34,343 nucleotides of DNA from Ectocarpus siliculosus (lineage: Eukaryota; Sar; Phaeophyceae; Ectocarpales; Ectocarpaceae): assembly GCA_000310025.1 (NCBI GenBank), contig FN649733.1:3256077-3290419 (forward strand), given 5' to 3'. The position numbers were made by a program, and so were the translations under genes. This document shows positions 11,301 through 23,928 of this stretch, piece by piece; within the stretch, counting starts at the first letter, position 1; the number at the start of each line of letters is the position of its first letter. The notes under the pieces are model-generated. The model searched no databases and had not been told where the DNA came from. It worked only from the letters and a program-made list of their open reading frames with translations.

Positions 11301-14300
11301 CCCTTCTCTTGCTGTTGCTGCAGCTGCTGCTGCTGACATCTCATGTTGGTGCTGTTGTCGCCGCTGCTCGTGTTGTTGTTGATCGCAACACAGCAAACCA
11401 ACGCTACCCTTTCCAACCAAGTGTTCCTTGATGCGTTCCACCCTCTATGTCGGCGTTTTTCTCGCACCATATGGCATTCCCCGCTTTTCACGTAACCCCC
11501 CTCTTTTTGCCTCTCTGTCGCTCTTGGCTCTCTGCTCTCTGGCTCTCCTTGTTTTCTCCACCTCCACCTCCCTCACCGAACCTCGCTCCGACACTCGAAC
11601 GGAATCGACAACCACCACGCGCAGTCCTATTCACTCAAGTGGTGCCCGGCCTGTCGGTGCGATCAATAATCGAGTGGGTCTTGGCTACGCCGGTTCAGTT
11701 CGGCTGCGGCGCGAGGTTTTACAGGTAATCTTGGCTTTTAACTTGTAACGCCCTGCTCGCGTTTTGGTCGAGGTCTTGGGGCTCAAGCGTGAGCGTGCCA
11801 AGTAGAGTCTTGGTCCGGGGGTAGTGAGATGAACCTCAACGCGTTTATCCCCGTGTTCCCGCTAACTGCTGTGCTACCAACACACGCAACACGGGGAGTC
11901 CAACACGGGGAGTCAATCGACGGCCAGAACGAAGACTTAGCGTCGATCAACAAGCACCTGCTGTGTTCTGTTGGTTATGTCTACCGGCGTCGCGTTGTCG
12001 AGACGTGGAAGCTGTGGTTCTGCTGTGTGTCGACGACCGTGATCGGGAGGACGATCCGAATGCTCGGAGTGAGGGGTACGAGCGCAACAAAGTATGTGTC
12101 AATCAGTGAAGCTGCTGCCGCGGGAGCTGACGAGACCTTTGGTCGTTCTTTTTGGTTGTTTTCGGGCTGATGCCGCCGTTTCAGGTCGGCGGCGAAGGAT
12201 CTGCGCAACAGGGCCCTCGGCATGAACTTCTTGGTTGCGGGAGGCACGACGGCCGCCTATCTCTACAGCGTCGTCCTCGTCCTCCTCGCTGTCTCCACCG
12301 CTCAGGTGTGTACGCGCGTACCCTTAAGCTTCCATGCAGGCAGGCAGCACACGCTTACTTCTCCGCCTTGCTGTTGTTGTTGTTGTCTTTCCACGCTAAG
12401 AACTGTTTCGATTGGTGCTGAGTACCTCTTCCGAACGTCCGCACTGGTCCAACTGATGCGCACGCCTCTTTGGTCACAGGCTAACCCTCACCTGCCTGCT
12501 ATACACGCTCATATTTTCTCCCAGGCACACTCGGCGATGCTCTTCTTTGAAACGTCGGGCGTCCTGATTTCGTTTGTGCTTCTCGGGAAGTGGCTGGAGC
12601 TGATGGCCAGGGGGAAGGCTTCGAATGCGGTGAGCCTCAGCCGCCGATAAAACCGGATGCATAGACCCACAACGAACGGCTGATACATCTCAGCAGCTCT
12701 CTGGAAAAACTTGTCGCGCTGCCTTTCTTGTTGTCGTTGAGATACATCACTCTCTTTATCTCTCTCAACGTTCGACGTTGTGTTTGACCCCCACGGCGCG
12801 CGCGCCCGCTTCGCACGCCTCCTTCTGCGCTTTTACGCCGGTCTTCATCTGGGCACCCTTAGCTCACGGTCTCCTCCGCGCGCAAGCCGGGCGCCCGGAT
12901 CGGTTCTACGCACTATTAGTATTATTATTTTTGCTGGCCCACTGCCGGTCGCCGGAGACAATTGTGCATGCCCCTGGGTACGCGGATTCCCCACCGGACC
13001 CCGGCCCGGGTGATCTTGCCTCTCAGAGACTGTTCGAGCTTCGGCTGTAGCGCCCATGACGACGTCCTATGTATGAGCGATTTTGACGGCCCGGTGCCAA
13101 CACACGGGGCGCCAACGCCAAGCAGTTGGTTCTCTGCTGTTCCCCCCTGCCTGATGCCGATGCTGAGCCGGTCGGCTGCGTACCGCGTCGCTCAAACACG
13201 AGAGTCTGCGCAGAGCGAGCGCGCTTCAAACTGGCGTGTCCTGGGCCCTTGTATTTTTCACCAAAGTGACTTCTCGAAACAACATGGATGTCATTGAAGG
13301 CTTCATCATACTAGACAATTCACACTGACAAAACAACAACAACCAAAAACAACGACAACGACAACAGGGACGTGTGTCCATGAGAAGGGTTTTCGGACCT
13401 GTGTCAGCGCGCCGATCGCCGTGTCGGGAGCAGGCGCTCGGGCTTGGCACTCAGAAAGAAATAGACAACTCCCGCGCATGCAGGAATACGCGTTCCAGCA
13501 ACGCTTGGTCACCGAAGAGTTCAAATTAGTCGAGTAAGCGTCGTGCGGGTGTCGGCTTGGCAGGTCGGGAAGCTTCTGGATCTCCGTGCGGACCGGGCCG
13601 TGCTCGTCTCCGACTGGCCGCTGTGTGAGCTCTCGGGCGAGAAGGACGAGGACGCTTCTGCCTTGGTCGTGGGGGATGTGGTCAAGGTCGTCAGGGGCGC
13701 GAAGGTTTGGAGAGCCTTGCTTGGCGTGGTTGTTGTTGTTCTTGTTGTTGTTGTTGTTATTGTTCTTGGTGGTGGTGGTGGTGGCCGTGGGGGTGTTGCA
13801 TGTGTGCGTGCTTTCCGGTTGTTGGAATTTTCATTAATGAGTTTCCGCGTGTAAAGGGTAAGATCGAAAGACGCCGCTGCGGTGGTGTCGAACTCTCTTG
13901 GATAGCACCCCGTTCGGCGACGGGACATGAACGCGCTGCATATTCCACGACGAAATAGTTGAGTTTTGTCCTCGTCTTTTGTTTGCTCCCGTTCTTGACC
14001 CTTTTAAGGTGCCGGCCGACGGCGTGGTGTTACGAGGTAACGCTGCCGTGGACGAGAGCATGGTTACTGGAGAGTCCATGCCGGTTCACAAAGAGGAGGG
14101 GTCGGAGGTCATCGGTGCGACGGTGAGGCTCAGCGAAGTGTTGTCGTTCATGTTGTGTTGTGTTGTTGTTGTTGTTGTTGCTGCTGCTGCTGAATCTATA
14201 GCTTCCTCCACAGCAGTTGTTGGTGTAGTTGCTGGTGCTGGTGCTGGTGCCGCTTTCTTAGTGACATGGTAAACCCCTCCGCCCAATGACAATGCTCTCT

Positions 14301-17300
14301 TCGGCAGGTGTGCAGCGAGGGCTTGGTGTACATCAGGGTCACCCGCACAGGGAAGGCCTCCGCTCTGCACCAGATCGTCAGGCTTGTCGAGCAGGCACAG
14401 GTGGGTGGGTAGCCACAATTTTGCATGATTGCGCTGATTTAATCTCAAGTGGACGTCGCCGGACTGCCTTTGATCGTCAGGCTTGTCGAGCAGGCACAGG
14501 TGGGTGGGTAGCCACAGTTTTGCTTTATTGCGCTGATTTAATCTCAAGTGGACGTCGCCGGACTGCCTTTGGTGGGTGGGAAGGAATTTATGGCCTTGGT
14601 CATACGGGTCTACATTCCACGATAGACCTTAAGCGGTCTCCGCTTTAAGCAATCTCGGCAATGTTTTGCGTTGCACACGTACTACATAGCCCGTGCTAGA
14701 ACGCTGCTGTTTTGCAAGTACGCTTGGTAGCCCCGCGGTCGCAGTCCACTCGTCCTGATCAGAGGCATGCCAAGCAGACACACCACATTTTGGCGCAAGG
14801 GGACACTTTGGGGGTCTCAACGGCGTTGACGTGTGATCCATGTCATCTCTCAAGAGTGACCTGACAATCGGACTCTTTTCGGGCGAATTGTGTTACTGCT
14901 CCCGGGGCGGGGGCGCTATCCTGGCAGAGATGGCCGCTTCTGACGGGCCTAGGACGGCATGACGGCGTTCATAAGATGCGATCATTTCGGATTTTTAGGC
15001 GCCGTTGAGACGCGCCGAGCTTTTCTTCGTCGTCGCCATTCAGAGGGCCGCCACAAAGCTTGCAGGCAGCGTGAGCGACAACAACCGCAGCCGCGCAGTC
15101 GCAGGCGCAGTCGCAGCATTTTCAAAACCACACCAACACCAACGCAAGCATTGACAAGAGAAGCCCCAACCACAATTCGAACAACCCTTGTGCCCCCCGC
15201 TGCCCTTAGCTTCACCCCCCCCTCCGGCACCCCTTTTGCCGCACGCACGCCGCCGAACAGGGATCGAAGGCGCCCATCCAAGAGGTCGGCGACCGTGTTG
15301 CGGCCGTGTTTGTGCCGTGCGTGGTGTGCCTCTCGCTGCTTACCCTCGTCGTCTGGCTTGCGCTAACCATGTCCGGCGCGGTTCCTGAACACTGGTACCG
15401 GGACCAGCCCGGGAACCCAGGTAACTCACTCAGTTGGGTTTCAGTCGAGGTTGTGACGCGTGCATGTTGCCAGTCAGGGACCCATTGCCGTGCATGCCGT
15501 AGTCGTTGGGTCGTTGACCTCGCATCCCTTTAGAGCCGGGATGGAGCACGCCGGGTTCTCACCGCCAGCCAGGGGGAGGGGTAAATCGACGTGCCGGGTG
15601 ATCGGTGTGAGCTTTGACTCGTTTTGCTGTTGAAGGTTGTATGATCCCTTTTTTAGCTGATAGTGTGTATGAGAAGGTGAAGGTAGTTCCAGCTTCGACC
15701 GCAACGAAGTTGTTGGTATGCCTAAGTCGATCGGCGACGAGAAGTATGCACCTGTAGAGGTGCGCAGAAACCATCATGGCCGATGGGTGACATTCAACGA
15801 TGTGGCGGTTCAGGTGGCGGTTCAGTTGATGGGTTGCAAGTCGCTTGGCGTCCCTGTTCTTTTTCCCGACCAAACGATACGTCGCTCCACCCCACGTTCT
15901 ACCATCCATCTGCAGGGCCGGCGCTGTTCTCGTTCATGTTCTCTCTCGCCGTGATGGTGATCGCGTGCCCCTGTGCCGTGGGTCTGGCAGCCCCTACTGC
16001 CATTCTGGTGAGCCCCATGCTTCCCTCAACACGCTAGGCCGTCTGTATGCAGTTTTTTATTGCTTTTTATTGGCGTCGTCCGCTCTCACCCCCGACAGCA
16101 ACAGAACCCCTCGTCCTATGGAACGAGGAACGACCTTGTGCACGTTTAACCTGGCGCATCTTCCCTACCTCCGCTTTTGAATTGCGGAGACCGGGTGGGT
16201 ACCTCGTAAAATCCCTCAAAGTGACCCCCTTGATACGCTGAAACCGACACTAATCCGAACCTATATTTTGGATGCCGTTTCTCTGAACGACTTGGTTCCA
16301 CGTACCGTTCATCCTTTGCCAGAAAGCTGTGCCCCTTCGCTCTCCCCCCATCCAGCGGCATCAACCTTTGCAGTGGCTAGTTTTCCAAGACCCGGGCGCA
16401 TCTCCGCGCACCCCGTTGCATACCCGCGCTTCTGTGCGTTTGTTCCGTGCTTGCCCCACCTCGATGCTGTCCACTCCTGTGTTTCCGACGTTGAACCTCA
16501 GCGTGTTGCTTAGCGTGCATTTTCATTCGCCGAACAAAAACCGCGCTCACCAACTGACCACATGTAGTCAAAATACAGAACACGTCGCCAACTACCCGTG
16601 TAAGAACTTGGTGTACGTTTTTTTACACTTTTTTTATGATCTTGGACCACAACCCGTGTCCTGGATGGTACTCTCAAGTTGCGCGCGTGTGTGCATGATT
16701 TCCGCGGACGGGAAAAAAGGTGGGCACCGGAGTCGCGGCGAGGCACGGCGTTCTCGTGAAGGGGGGAGCCGCGCTGGAGCGAGTGAGCGAGCTCAAGAGG
16801 GTCGTCTTCGACAAGACGGGCACCCTGACCATGGGAAAGCCGAGGGTGAGTTGCAGGCGACCGGGTTTGCGGTGCGCTTGCTTGAAGGATGCCGAGTGCC
16901 AGCGGCTGGTTGGCTGGTTGATGGCACAAGGCAGGAGGACTTGCGGCAGGTCCTGGCGGAGGACGTCTCAAAACCTACCGTGCAGTTGGCTCGTGTTGGC
17001 GCATAGGATCGGGGAAAGTTGAGGTCTGGCGCATGCCGTTGTTGGCCGATATCTCGATTCGAATATCGAAGGCCGAGCCACCAACGGGGGTGGCGGCGCG
17101 AGCCCAGAACGTTTGGTGGGCGTGAGATTTGGAGTTGCGATGGCCATATGTCTGGATTGGCAAGTGGGTACGTCTTTGTGAGAAATTCCGTCCAGGAAAT
17201 TGAGCCCTTCCCCCCTTCCTGAAAGATCGCCTGTGTTTTGCTGCACTCCCCCCCAGGCGATGGCGAAGGATAAACTTCCACAGACGTCGCTGTTGCTGTG

Positions 17301-20300
17301 CCGCAGGTCTTTGCGTTTTTCTCCAGCTTGTACACAAATCTGACCTCTAGTATCCCTCTCGCTGTATTGTTCCCTCACCTCCTTCGCCCAGGTGACTGAA
17401 GTAGCCTACGTCCAATCCCACGGCCTCACCAAGGCCCTGTCCAAGCAGAAGGGAGGGGACGGTGACAGCTTATCCCCCGGTGGAGGTCTCGGCCTCCTCC
17501 CTCCCGCCCAAGAGGTGCTCCGTCTCGTCGCCAGCGCGGAGCGGGGTAGCGAGCACCCCCTTGCAAAGGTCCGTGTGTGTGTGTGCGTGTGTTTTTTCCC
17601 CTTTTTTTGTTCTTCGTGGCTGTCTTGACACACCCTGAACAACGTGTGGGCTGTCTTCGTGTCAGTTCTGTCCCAAGCGCGCGCGTTGAACGCGCCTGTG
17701 TCGCCCCACCTGTAGACTGCGCGTCTTCGGCATGAATCCGAATGACCCGGTGCCGCTGCTAGGTGCGGGCGGATTGATGCGAGTGAGTGCCTTTGTGGTG
17801 ATGCAACGTCCGTCACGCGATTGGTGTGAGGGACACCGTGCTGCTGCCTTCCCCATCGCACGCGCACCGGGAAGGCTGGCCATTTGGCCACCTATCATAC
17901 ATCATTCACCGCGCCCCACACATCCCCCCAACCCCTGGCAACAACAAACATATGTTCCAGGCCATTGTGGAGTTCCACTCATCGGCGTTCCCCCAGGCAG
18001 AGGGGAACGATTCAGAGCACTCCCGGGCTGGTCGGCTGGAGATGCCGGAGGACGGGAGCACGACCGCGGTGTCCGGCAAGGGCCTCTCCTGCACGGTCCG
18101 AGGCCTCAAGGTAAGAACAGAGCGACCCAATCCACTGGGTCCCTACCTACCCGTGCATCTACGTTGTCGTCTTTCCGTCGTCGATTCGTATCTTTGTTGC
18201 GCGGGTGTCTCCCGTCGCAACGGCAGTCCTCTGCGTCGTGTGGGTTCGTCTCGACCCGTGACCCACTCCCCCGGATAGTTGTTCCCTTGCCGCTGTCGAG
18301 CCTTAGTGTGGTGTTTTCTGTCGCGTCTCCCGTCATCGGCCACGTTCTCTCCGGCGTGAAGTCAGGCCCCTTTGAGAGGANNNNNNNNNNNNNNNNNNNN
18401 NNNNNNNNNNNNNNNNNNNNNNNNNNNNNNNNNNNNNNNNNNNNNNNNNNNNNNNNNNNNNNNNNNNNNNNNNNNNNNNNGCAGGAGAAAAACGCATAGA
18501 CTTGTAGCACAGCAATAGTGAGATTTGTGGACCCCCCCCCCCCCCCCCCCTCGTTCGTCTCGATCCTTGACGTCGCGTTAAAACCGCACGCTTGACCTTG
18601 CAGGTCTGTGTGGGAAGCCCCGGCTACATCGAAAGAGAAATCGGTTCCCCGGCGGGACCCCTTCTGGAGCTCGTCGTGAGGGAACTGCAGGTGCGCCCAA
18701 CGTAGTCGCACCGCTGGCGTCGCTGAAACGTACTTGCGATTTCGACGAGGGGGCGCGGTCGCTGAAACGTACGTCTGTTCCGTTCCTGTCCAGAATAGGA
18801 GTCAGGGTAAAGGTCCACAGCCCCCCGTGTTTACCCGAACTACTGCTCTGAGGCTTGTTCGGGTTTCGAAAATCACGACGCTTTTAATGCCGCCCTCTCT
18901 CGCTGAGTTTATACCTTGCATCCTGTGTCTGTCCAGAAACCGGCAGAGCGCCTTGGCTTTTTGCCGCTCGATGGATGTGGTTGCTGGCCCAGTGCTTCCT
19001 GCACGAGAACAGCTCTATGCGGAGCTACCAGAGAAAATCATATCATGGCACCTTACCTCACCACCAAAGGCTGACTATCCTGTACACACCCCCTGGCCAT
19101 CGCCCCCCCTTCCCATGGAATCGATGCGTGACACATGATACGCTAACGTGGAGGAAATCGACGGAGAGAGCAGCACGCCCAAGCCCTCGAAATCCCCTCC
19201 TTCGAAAAGTGTCGAACACCCCGTTCCTACCCTGCTTGATCTGTTCGTTTGGGTTTTGTCCGGGTGGCTAAGAGCTCCGGACGGACCGTGGTGATTGCCG
19301 CCATCGAACGTCACGTGGCCGGGGTCTTCGGGCTGGTGGACACCCTCCGTCCTGAGGCGAAGGGGGTCGTCTCCGAGCTCACCGGCATGGGTCTCGAGGT
19401 CAGTGGCGAATGTCCGGAGTGGTTGACCTTCGCCCCGACGGGTAACGCAAGCAGCACAAAATACAATAGTGCGCCGATTTTTTCATGGTCGCCAGAACCT
19501 CCTTGCTTGCTCCGACCACATACACATGTATTTCTCAGCTTCATGTTGTCGTTGATGTCGCGCGTGCTACTTTCCGCTCCCGCGCAATGCAATGCTGACG
19601 TCCGGTGGAATGTGCCGCAACACGACAAACGCTACGGTGAAACAACCACAGGTGTGGATGCTGACGGGCGACAACCGGCGGGCAGCCCACGAGGTGAGAA
19701 AAAGAGAGGACGGGGGTCAACAATACAGCCCGTCTCCCGCACCGTGTATCCTTGGAATTAGGAGCCATTGGTGTGTGTTGCCAGGTAACTTGTTGGAAAA
19801 GAAGAGATGCTGTCCTCGGCCAGCGAAGGGGACATGTTCCGGAACGAATCAATGATACGCCGGGCTCATCGTCGCCTTACCGAGTGGCGTTGGCATCGCG
19901 GCTGGACGCGTGTAGCGGGTTTTAGACGTCCATCAGCACCGGACCTCGATCGTGCACGCCCCACCTTCCTACTTGCGGTGCTCTTCTTATTGTTTGCCAT
20001 GAGACGGGATGAGCCATTCCTTTCCCGGTCGACCGTGAACTCGAAGTGTTTACTCACGAATTCGTTGTTTCCGCCTCAAAATGCAGGAAACACAACTTGC
20101 ACCCGACAAAGAATCGGAGGCTAACCTGCTACAATCAGGTTTTACCTTGCGCGTATCCAGAACAATGGACCTTGAGTTTCGTTTCTTCGCCATGGGCTGA
20201 AGTGCGAAGACGCTTTCCAGTATCCCCCGGCGTCGCCGCTGTTGTAGCAGACCTGCAATGACCTTGATGTAGTCGCTGTCTACTCCATTGCTTGCGCCCG

Positions 20301-22422
20301 CGCACCCCTCCGATCGGGTTGTGACGCACAGGTGGCGAGGAGGGCAGGACTGCCGCCGGACCGCGTCTGCGCCGAGGTTCTCCCCGGGGACAAGGCTTCC
20401 AAGATCGAGGAACTCCAGGTCGGTCACTGTTTCTGCGGTTTTCTTCTACGCTTCAGAACCTGTGCGGCTGTGTGCTCATGTATGATCTAGCACATTAGGG
20501 GGGTCGCAGACATGTGTGGTTCTCTGTCGCACAAGGGAGTCGTTGGTTCAGCTGGACTGGTTGCATTGACGCTTGCAGGGGGGGGGGCTGAGGATTGGCG
20601 ATGGAACCTTGCTTTTGTCAAGAACGGAACGCAGCGAAGTGCGTATCCTTCAAACTGAAGTATAGATCGGAGCGCAATCGCGTCACAGACGGCATGTGAC
20701 AAAGCGCTGGTGTTCTCATGGTCCCCCCTCTGCTACTGTTGATGCTGTTCCCCTCCTGTGGTTTCCGGGTTTTCAGGAGGATGGAAAGGCGGTCGCGATG
20801 ATCGGGGACGGAATCAACGATGCACCGGCTCTCGCAACGGCGGACGTGGGCATCGCCGTCGGCGGTGGGACAGACGTGGCCGTCGAGTCGGCGGATGTGG
20901 TAAGCAGTGCCCTGAGGCGCCGACTGTTCCGATGCAAATAGAGCTGTATATACACAACCAGTTTTATTTTATTCATCTTTCAAAAAGTGTATGGGTAAAT
21001 TCCAGCCCCAGGCGCCATCCTGATTAAGGTACGCGTGGGAGCCCGCCCTCTCTGCGTTTGTCCGCCGATCGTTCTAAACACTTAATTTCCGTCATCCCTC
21101 TCTGTCTGCGCCAACTCGTCCCCTCTTATTTCTGCTGTCTCCCGGTCCCTCTGTCCCTTCGCCCTGCGCCCTTCGTCGGCATTCCCTGGCAGGTTTTGAT
21201 GGGCTCGAGCATTTGGGACGTCTTCACCTCTCTCGATCTCTGCCGGACCATCCTTGCTCGGGTCCGCTACAACTACTTCTGGGCCCTCTTGTGAGTTCCA
21301 CGAGGCCTCCTTCCCCCCTTGTATTGCTTATGATTTCGCCTACGTATGTAGGTCCGACGCTCTGAGCTTCAACCCTCGCACGCGAGCGATGTGAACCCTG
21401 TCCGCATCGTGTTTACTGATTTCTTCTTCCTTTTCTTTTTCAGGACGGGGGGGGGCGAGGTCGGAGCCTTCTCTCGACCCCGTCCCCTCCATTTCTTCTC
21501 TCTCCACCCCGCTTCAATATCTCTTTCCTCTCCTCCCTGCCCGCCCCCTGTCCCACATGGGCTCCATCATCCAGGTACAACAGCGTCGGGCTGCCGATAG
21601 CTGCAGGCGTTCTGTTTCCCTTGCTCGAGGTTACTCTGCCGCCAATGCTGGCTGGAGGTGCGATGGTAAGACATTCCAAGCATGCGGCTGCTAGAGCACA
21701 CGCATTCACGACACTGGTAGGCACCGGAGACAGCCACTCCAGCTTCATTCGGACCGCGTTTCGACGGGCGTAGACATTCCTCGCGGGGAGACACGTAGTC
21801 GTATCTCGAGAATATTAGCGCTCTTCCTTGGCACGACGTGAGGGAAGGGAGAACATCTCGTGAATTGCTCCGCTTTGGCGTCCCCCCCGCCTCGCGGTCC
21901 TCGGAAATAATCTTGCATTATTTTCTTCCAATCAAGACCCGTATCATGGCATGACGGTGAGGCATCGATCCCCCACGCTTCTTTCCCAGAATTGGCGCCT
22001 GGGGGGACGATAGTTCGACGGCGGTGACGGTTGTGAGAAAGCATCGCCATTCGCGCTGAGTATCGCGCAGTGTTTTGGTGCCCCCCTCCCCCCCCACCCC
22101 TTTCGCTTGGCCAACTGTTTTTTCCCGAAGTAGCATGCGAGCATTAAATATTGTCTCAAAAGCACGCCAGGAACAAAATTTCCTTGTTTGCGTGAAGGTT
22201 AAGGTACGGCTAAGCGGATGTCGTCTTCCTGTTTCCTGTCTTGACCCACGGCCTCTCTTCGTCTGTTGGCCTCCAACGTGGAACTCCCAGGCGCTATCGT
22301 CGGTCTCTGTACTGCTCTCCTCCCTCGCGCTCAGGCTGTACCGCCCCCCCGCAGCCGCGCGAAAGGCGAGGTCCAAGCGGTCCTCCGCCGTGGCCGAGGA
22401 GTCCGGCACAGCCGGCCTGGAG
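8371..22422 (+). CDS. P1B-1-type Cu(+)-transporting ATPase (heavy-metal P-type ATPase), 23 exons
   Basis: ATP-driven Cu(+) export or delivery pump, probably in the Golgi/secretory or plasma membrane. Exons: 8371-8663, 9482-9569, 10315-10416, 11140-11257, 11625-11724, 12185-12305, 12525-12629, 13564-13704, 14009-14122, 14308-14400, 15261-15420, 15916-16007, 16720-16845, 17392-17568, 17961-18110, 18604-18690, 19273-19398, 19652-19693, 20332-20418, 20777-20899, 21193-21290, 21575-21665, 22291-22422. They total 2766 nt (922 codons), and all 22 introns are GT-AG with matching phases. Seen: Gly/Ala-rich N-terminus; one metal-binding domain with GMTCAIC (C85, C88); first membrane helix near [12 protein letters not shown] (376-379, actuator domain); CPC (496-498); DKTGT with phosphorylated D540; SEHPLAK (H606, P607); TGDN (736-739); GDGINDAP (784-791); YN (849-850); M878-x2-SS (881-882). 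CPC, YN and MxxSS together define Cu(+) subtype P1B-1 (family knowledge). The start at ATG 8371 follows an in-frame TAG at 8341, with a second ATG directly after. The 3' end is uncertain: exon 23 either splices onward at a strong gtaaga donor or reads to a stop at 22474-22476. Confidence 0.94.
13727..13800 (+). repeat. GTT/GGT microsatellite in ATPase intron 8
   Basis: Runs of (GTT)n followed by (GGT)n within the intron 13705-14008. A similar (GTT)n then (GCT)n run occurs at about 14158-14192 in intron 9. They create long open frames by low complexity that are not coding. Confidence 0.7.
14373..14570 (+). repeat. 99-bp tandem duplication over the ATPase exon 10 donor site
   Basis: Copies at 14373-14471 and 14472-14570 differ at only three positions near their middles. 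Each contains the last 28 nt of exon 10 and the donor caggtgggt. The first copy is the one used, because reading on meets an in-frame TAG at 14410-14412. The second leaves a perfect decoy exon tail and donor (gt at 14500) inside intron 10. Confidence 0.9.
15485..15535 (+). repeat. Dispersed repeat fragment (partner of 1095-1145)
   Basis: Lies in ATPase intron 11 and is the inverse of a stretch in the sulfotransferase gene. The shared core is gccgtgcatgccgtagtcgt, then gttgacctcgca. Parent element unknown. Confidence 0.55.
18381..18480. other. Assembly gap (100 N)
   Basis: Exactly 100 N bases, the conventional length for a gap of unknown size, within ATPase intron 15. A poly-C run follows at about 18532-18550, a likely cause of the break. 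Flanking exons 15 and 16 join in phase and in the order expected for the nucleotide-binding domain, so no coding sequence appears to be lost. Confidence 0.97.
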
Positions 22423-23854
22423 GTAAGATACGGTGGTACCTGCGACCGAAAAATTGAACGACTGTGTACAGTCTGAGAAAAAGCCAGCCACCAAGAGTCA
22501 AGCATTAGCAAATCCGGTATCAGTGCGCTCTCACCTACCGAGAATCTCACTCGGACGCGCGAGGGCTGCGGCGGGTGATGAAGAGATAGTTTGGTGTCTT
22601 GGGTACCTTTCACAGATGTTGCTTGCTGCGATTTTTTCACCGTAGAGGGGATTTATGATAGCGTGCGAGTGACTTGCCGTGCCGGTGTCCGCGGAAAACG
22701 AGTTTCCGGCTCATGTATGTAACACGATTTGGTGCTGTCGGTGACGAATATGTAGACGAATTTCTTTGTGGGAGGCGCCCTTCGAGGTGCCACGGGGGCC
22801 AGCAGGAGCTTTTGCCTAACGCTGTGCATGCCGAGATCGATGCCGCGCGCGTCTTTGGGTTCTGTAGCGCAGCGCTGCTGGGACGAGTACCACGTAGCAC
22901 ACCAACAGGGCCAAAAGGTGACCGATGAAAATCGTCAGTACGTGAGTTTCCTCAGTGTGGAACAGCCTCATCGTGGCGCCAACGCCGCTAAACAGGAGAT
23001 GTTGGAAATAGGGGTCATACCCACGGGGATGCAACTGTTCATTTTGCCGCATGGTTTACACGTTCAACGTATTTTGACGTCAACAAGATTGAGCAATATT
23101 GACACTACCCGCAACTCGGCGCGCGTCAAAGCTAGAAGAAGGCTGTTTGCATAACAGAAAGAGCGTTGGTCGTCTAACACCCAGCCCCCTGCCGCACCCG
23201 CTGCACCCCCGCCGCCCTGTGTTCCTATCCGACCTCCGATGGCCCAACCGTTGATTCCAGTCGGAAACGGCTACCGTGTGGACGTTGGATATTGGCTGCA
23301 CATGCTCTTGCTGCAGGGACGGCGCCAACAAGGAGCTGGGGGCCATCGTTGGCTCCGCGGATGGCCTACGCCGCCGCACACGGGTAAGTCATGGCTGGTT
23401 TTATGGTCGTCACTGCAGCACACTAGCTTGCCTAGATGCACGTTTTGCCCTAGAATGCGTATGTTGAGGGCTTTCCAGTGTAAGAGTTGTGGATGAGACG
23501 CGGCACCAATTCGTGACGCTTTTTTGCACGGTTCCCTCCTTTGAGATCCCCCTCTTGTTTTCTTCCGTTTTGTTCCGCCGTCAGGCTGGTGTCAAAGGCG
23601 GGGGCGGACGAGCAGTCGCCGCTTCTCCCCTCTCCGGACCCCGTGGCCCGTCCGAGAGCTGCTGCCACGGCGTCAACGCCGGCAGCACGAAAACTAGGAC
23701 GATGCTGCAGCAGCGGTCTTCACCGGCTCCTTTCCAAGTGCTAGCTGCGCCCAAGTGCCCTTGGATCGCCGCTGACCCGGAAACCGGCGGGGTGAGGCCG
23801 GGGTGCGCGTGCTCGTGCAGCTTCTGCCGTTGCGTCCGAGCCGAGGAGCCTTGA
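22423..23854 (+). other. Candidate 3'-terminal exons of the copper ATPase (frame unresolved)
   Basis: After exon 23 there are two exon-like pieces: 23317-23383 (acceptor ctgcag, donor gtaagtc) and one opening at 23585 (acceptor gtcag). Joined directly to exon 23 they give a short basic tail ending at TAG 23695-23697. In the frame with the most protein-like text (GANKELGAIVGSADG) the tail ends at TGA 23852-23854 in a cysteine-rich CACSCSFCRC stretch, but this needs another small exon or a different exon 23 donor to fix the phase. A third frame stops at TAG 23742-23744. The rest of 22423-23316 shows nothing recognisable. Confidence 0.35.
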
Positions 23855-23928
23855 GACCCCCCCCTTTTCCGCGCATCGGCGTGACATCTTCACTTCTGAG
23901 AGGTGGCGGTGGTGGCGACGAAGGCTCG

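Noticed and set aside
13707-13958. ORFs rich in Cys/Trp/Val over (GTT)n/(GGT)n
   Set aside because: Microsatellite translation within ATPase intron 8.
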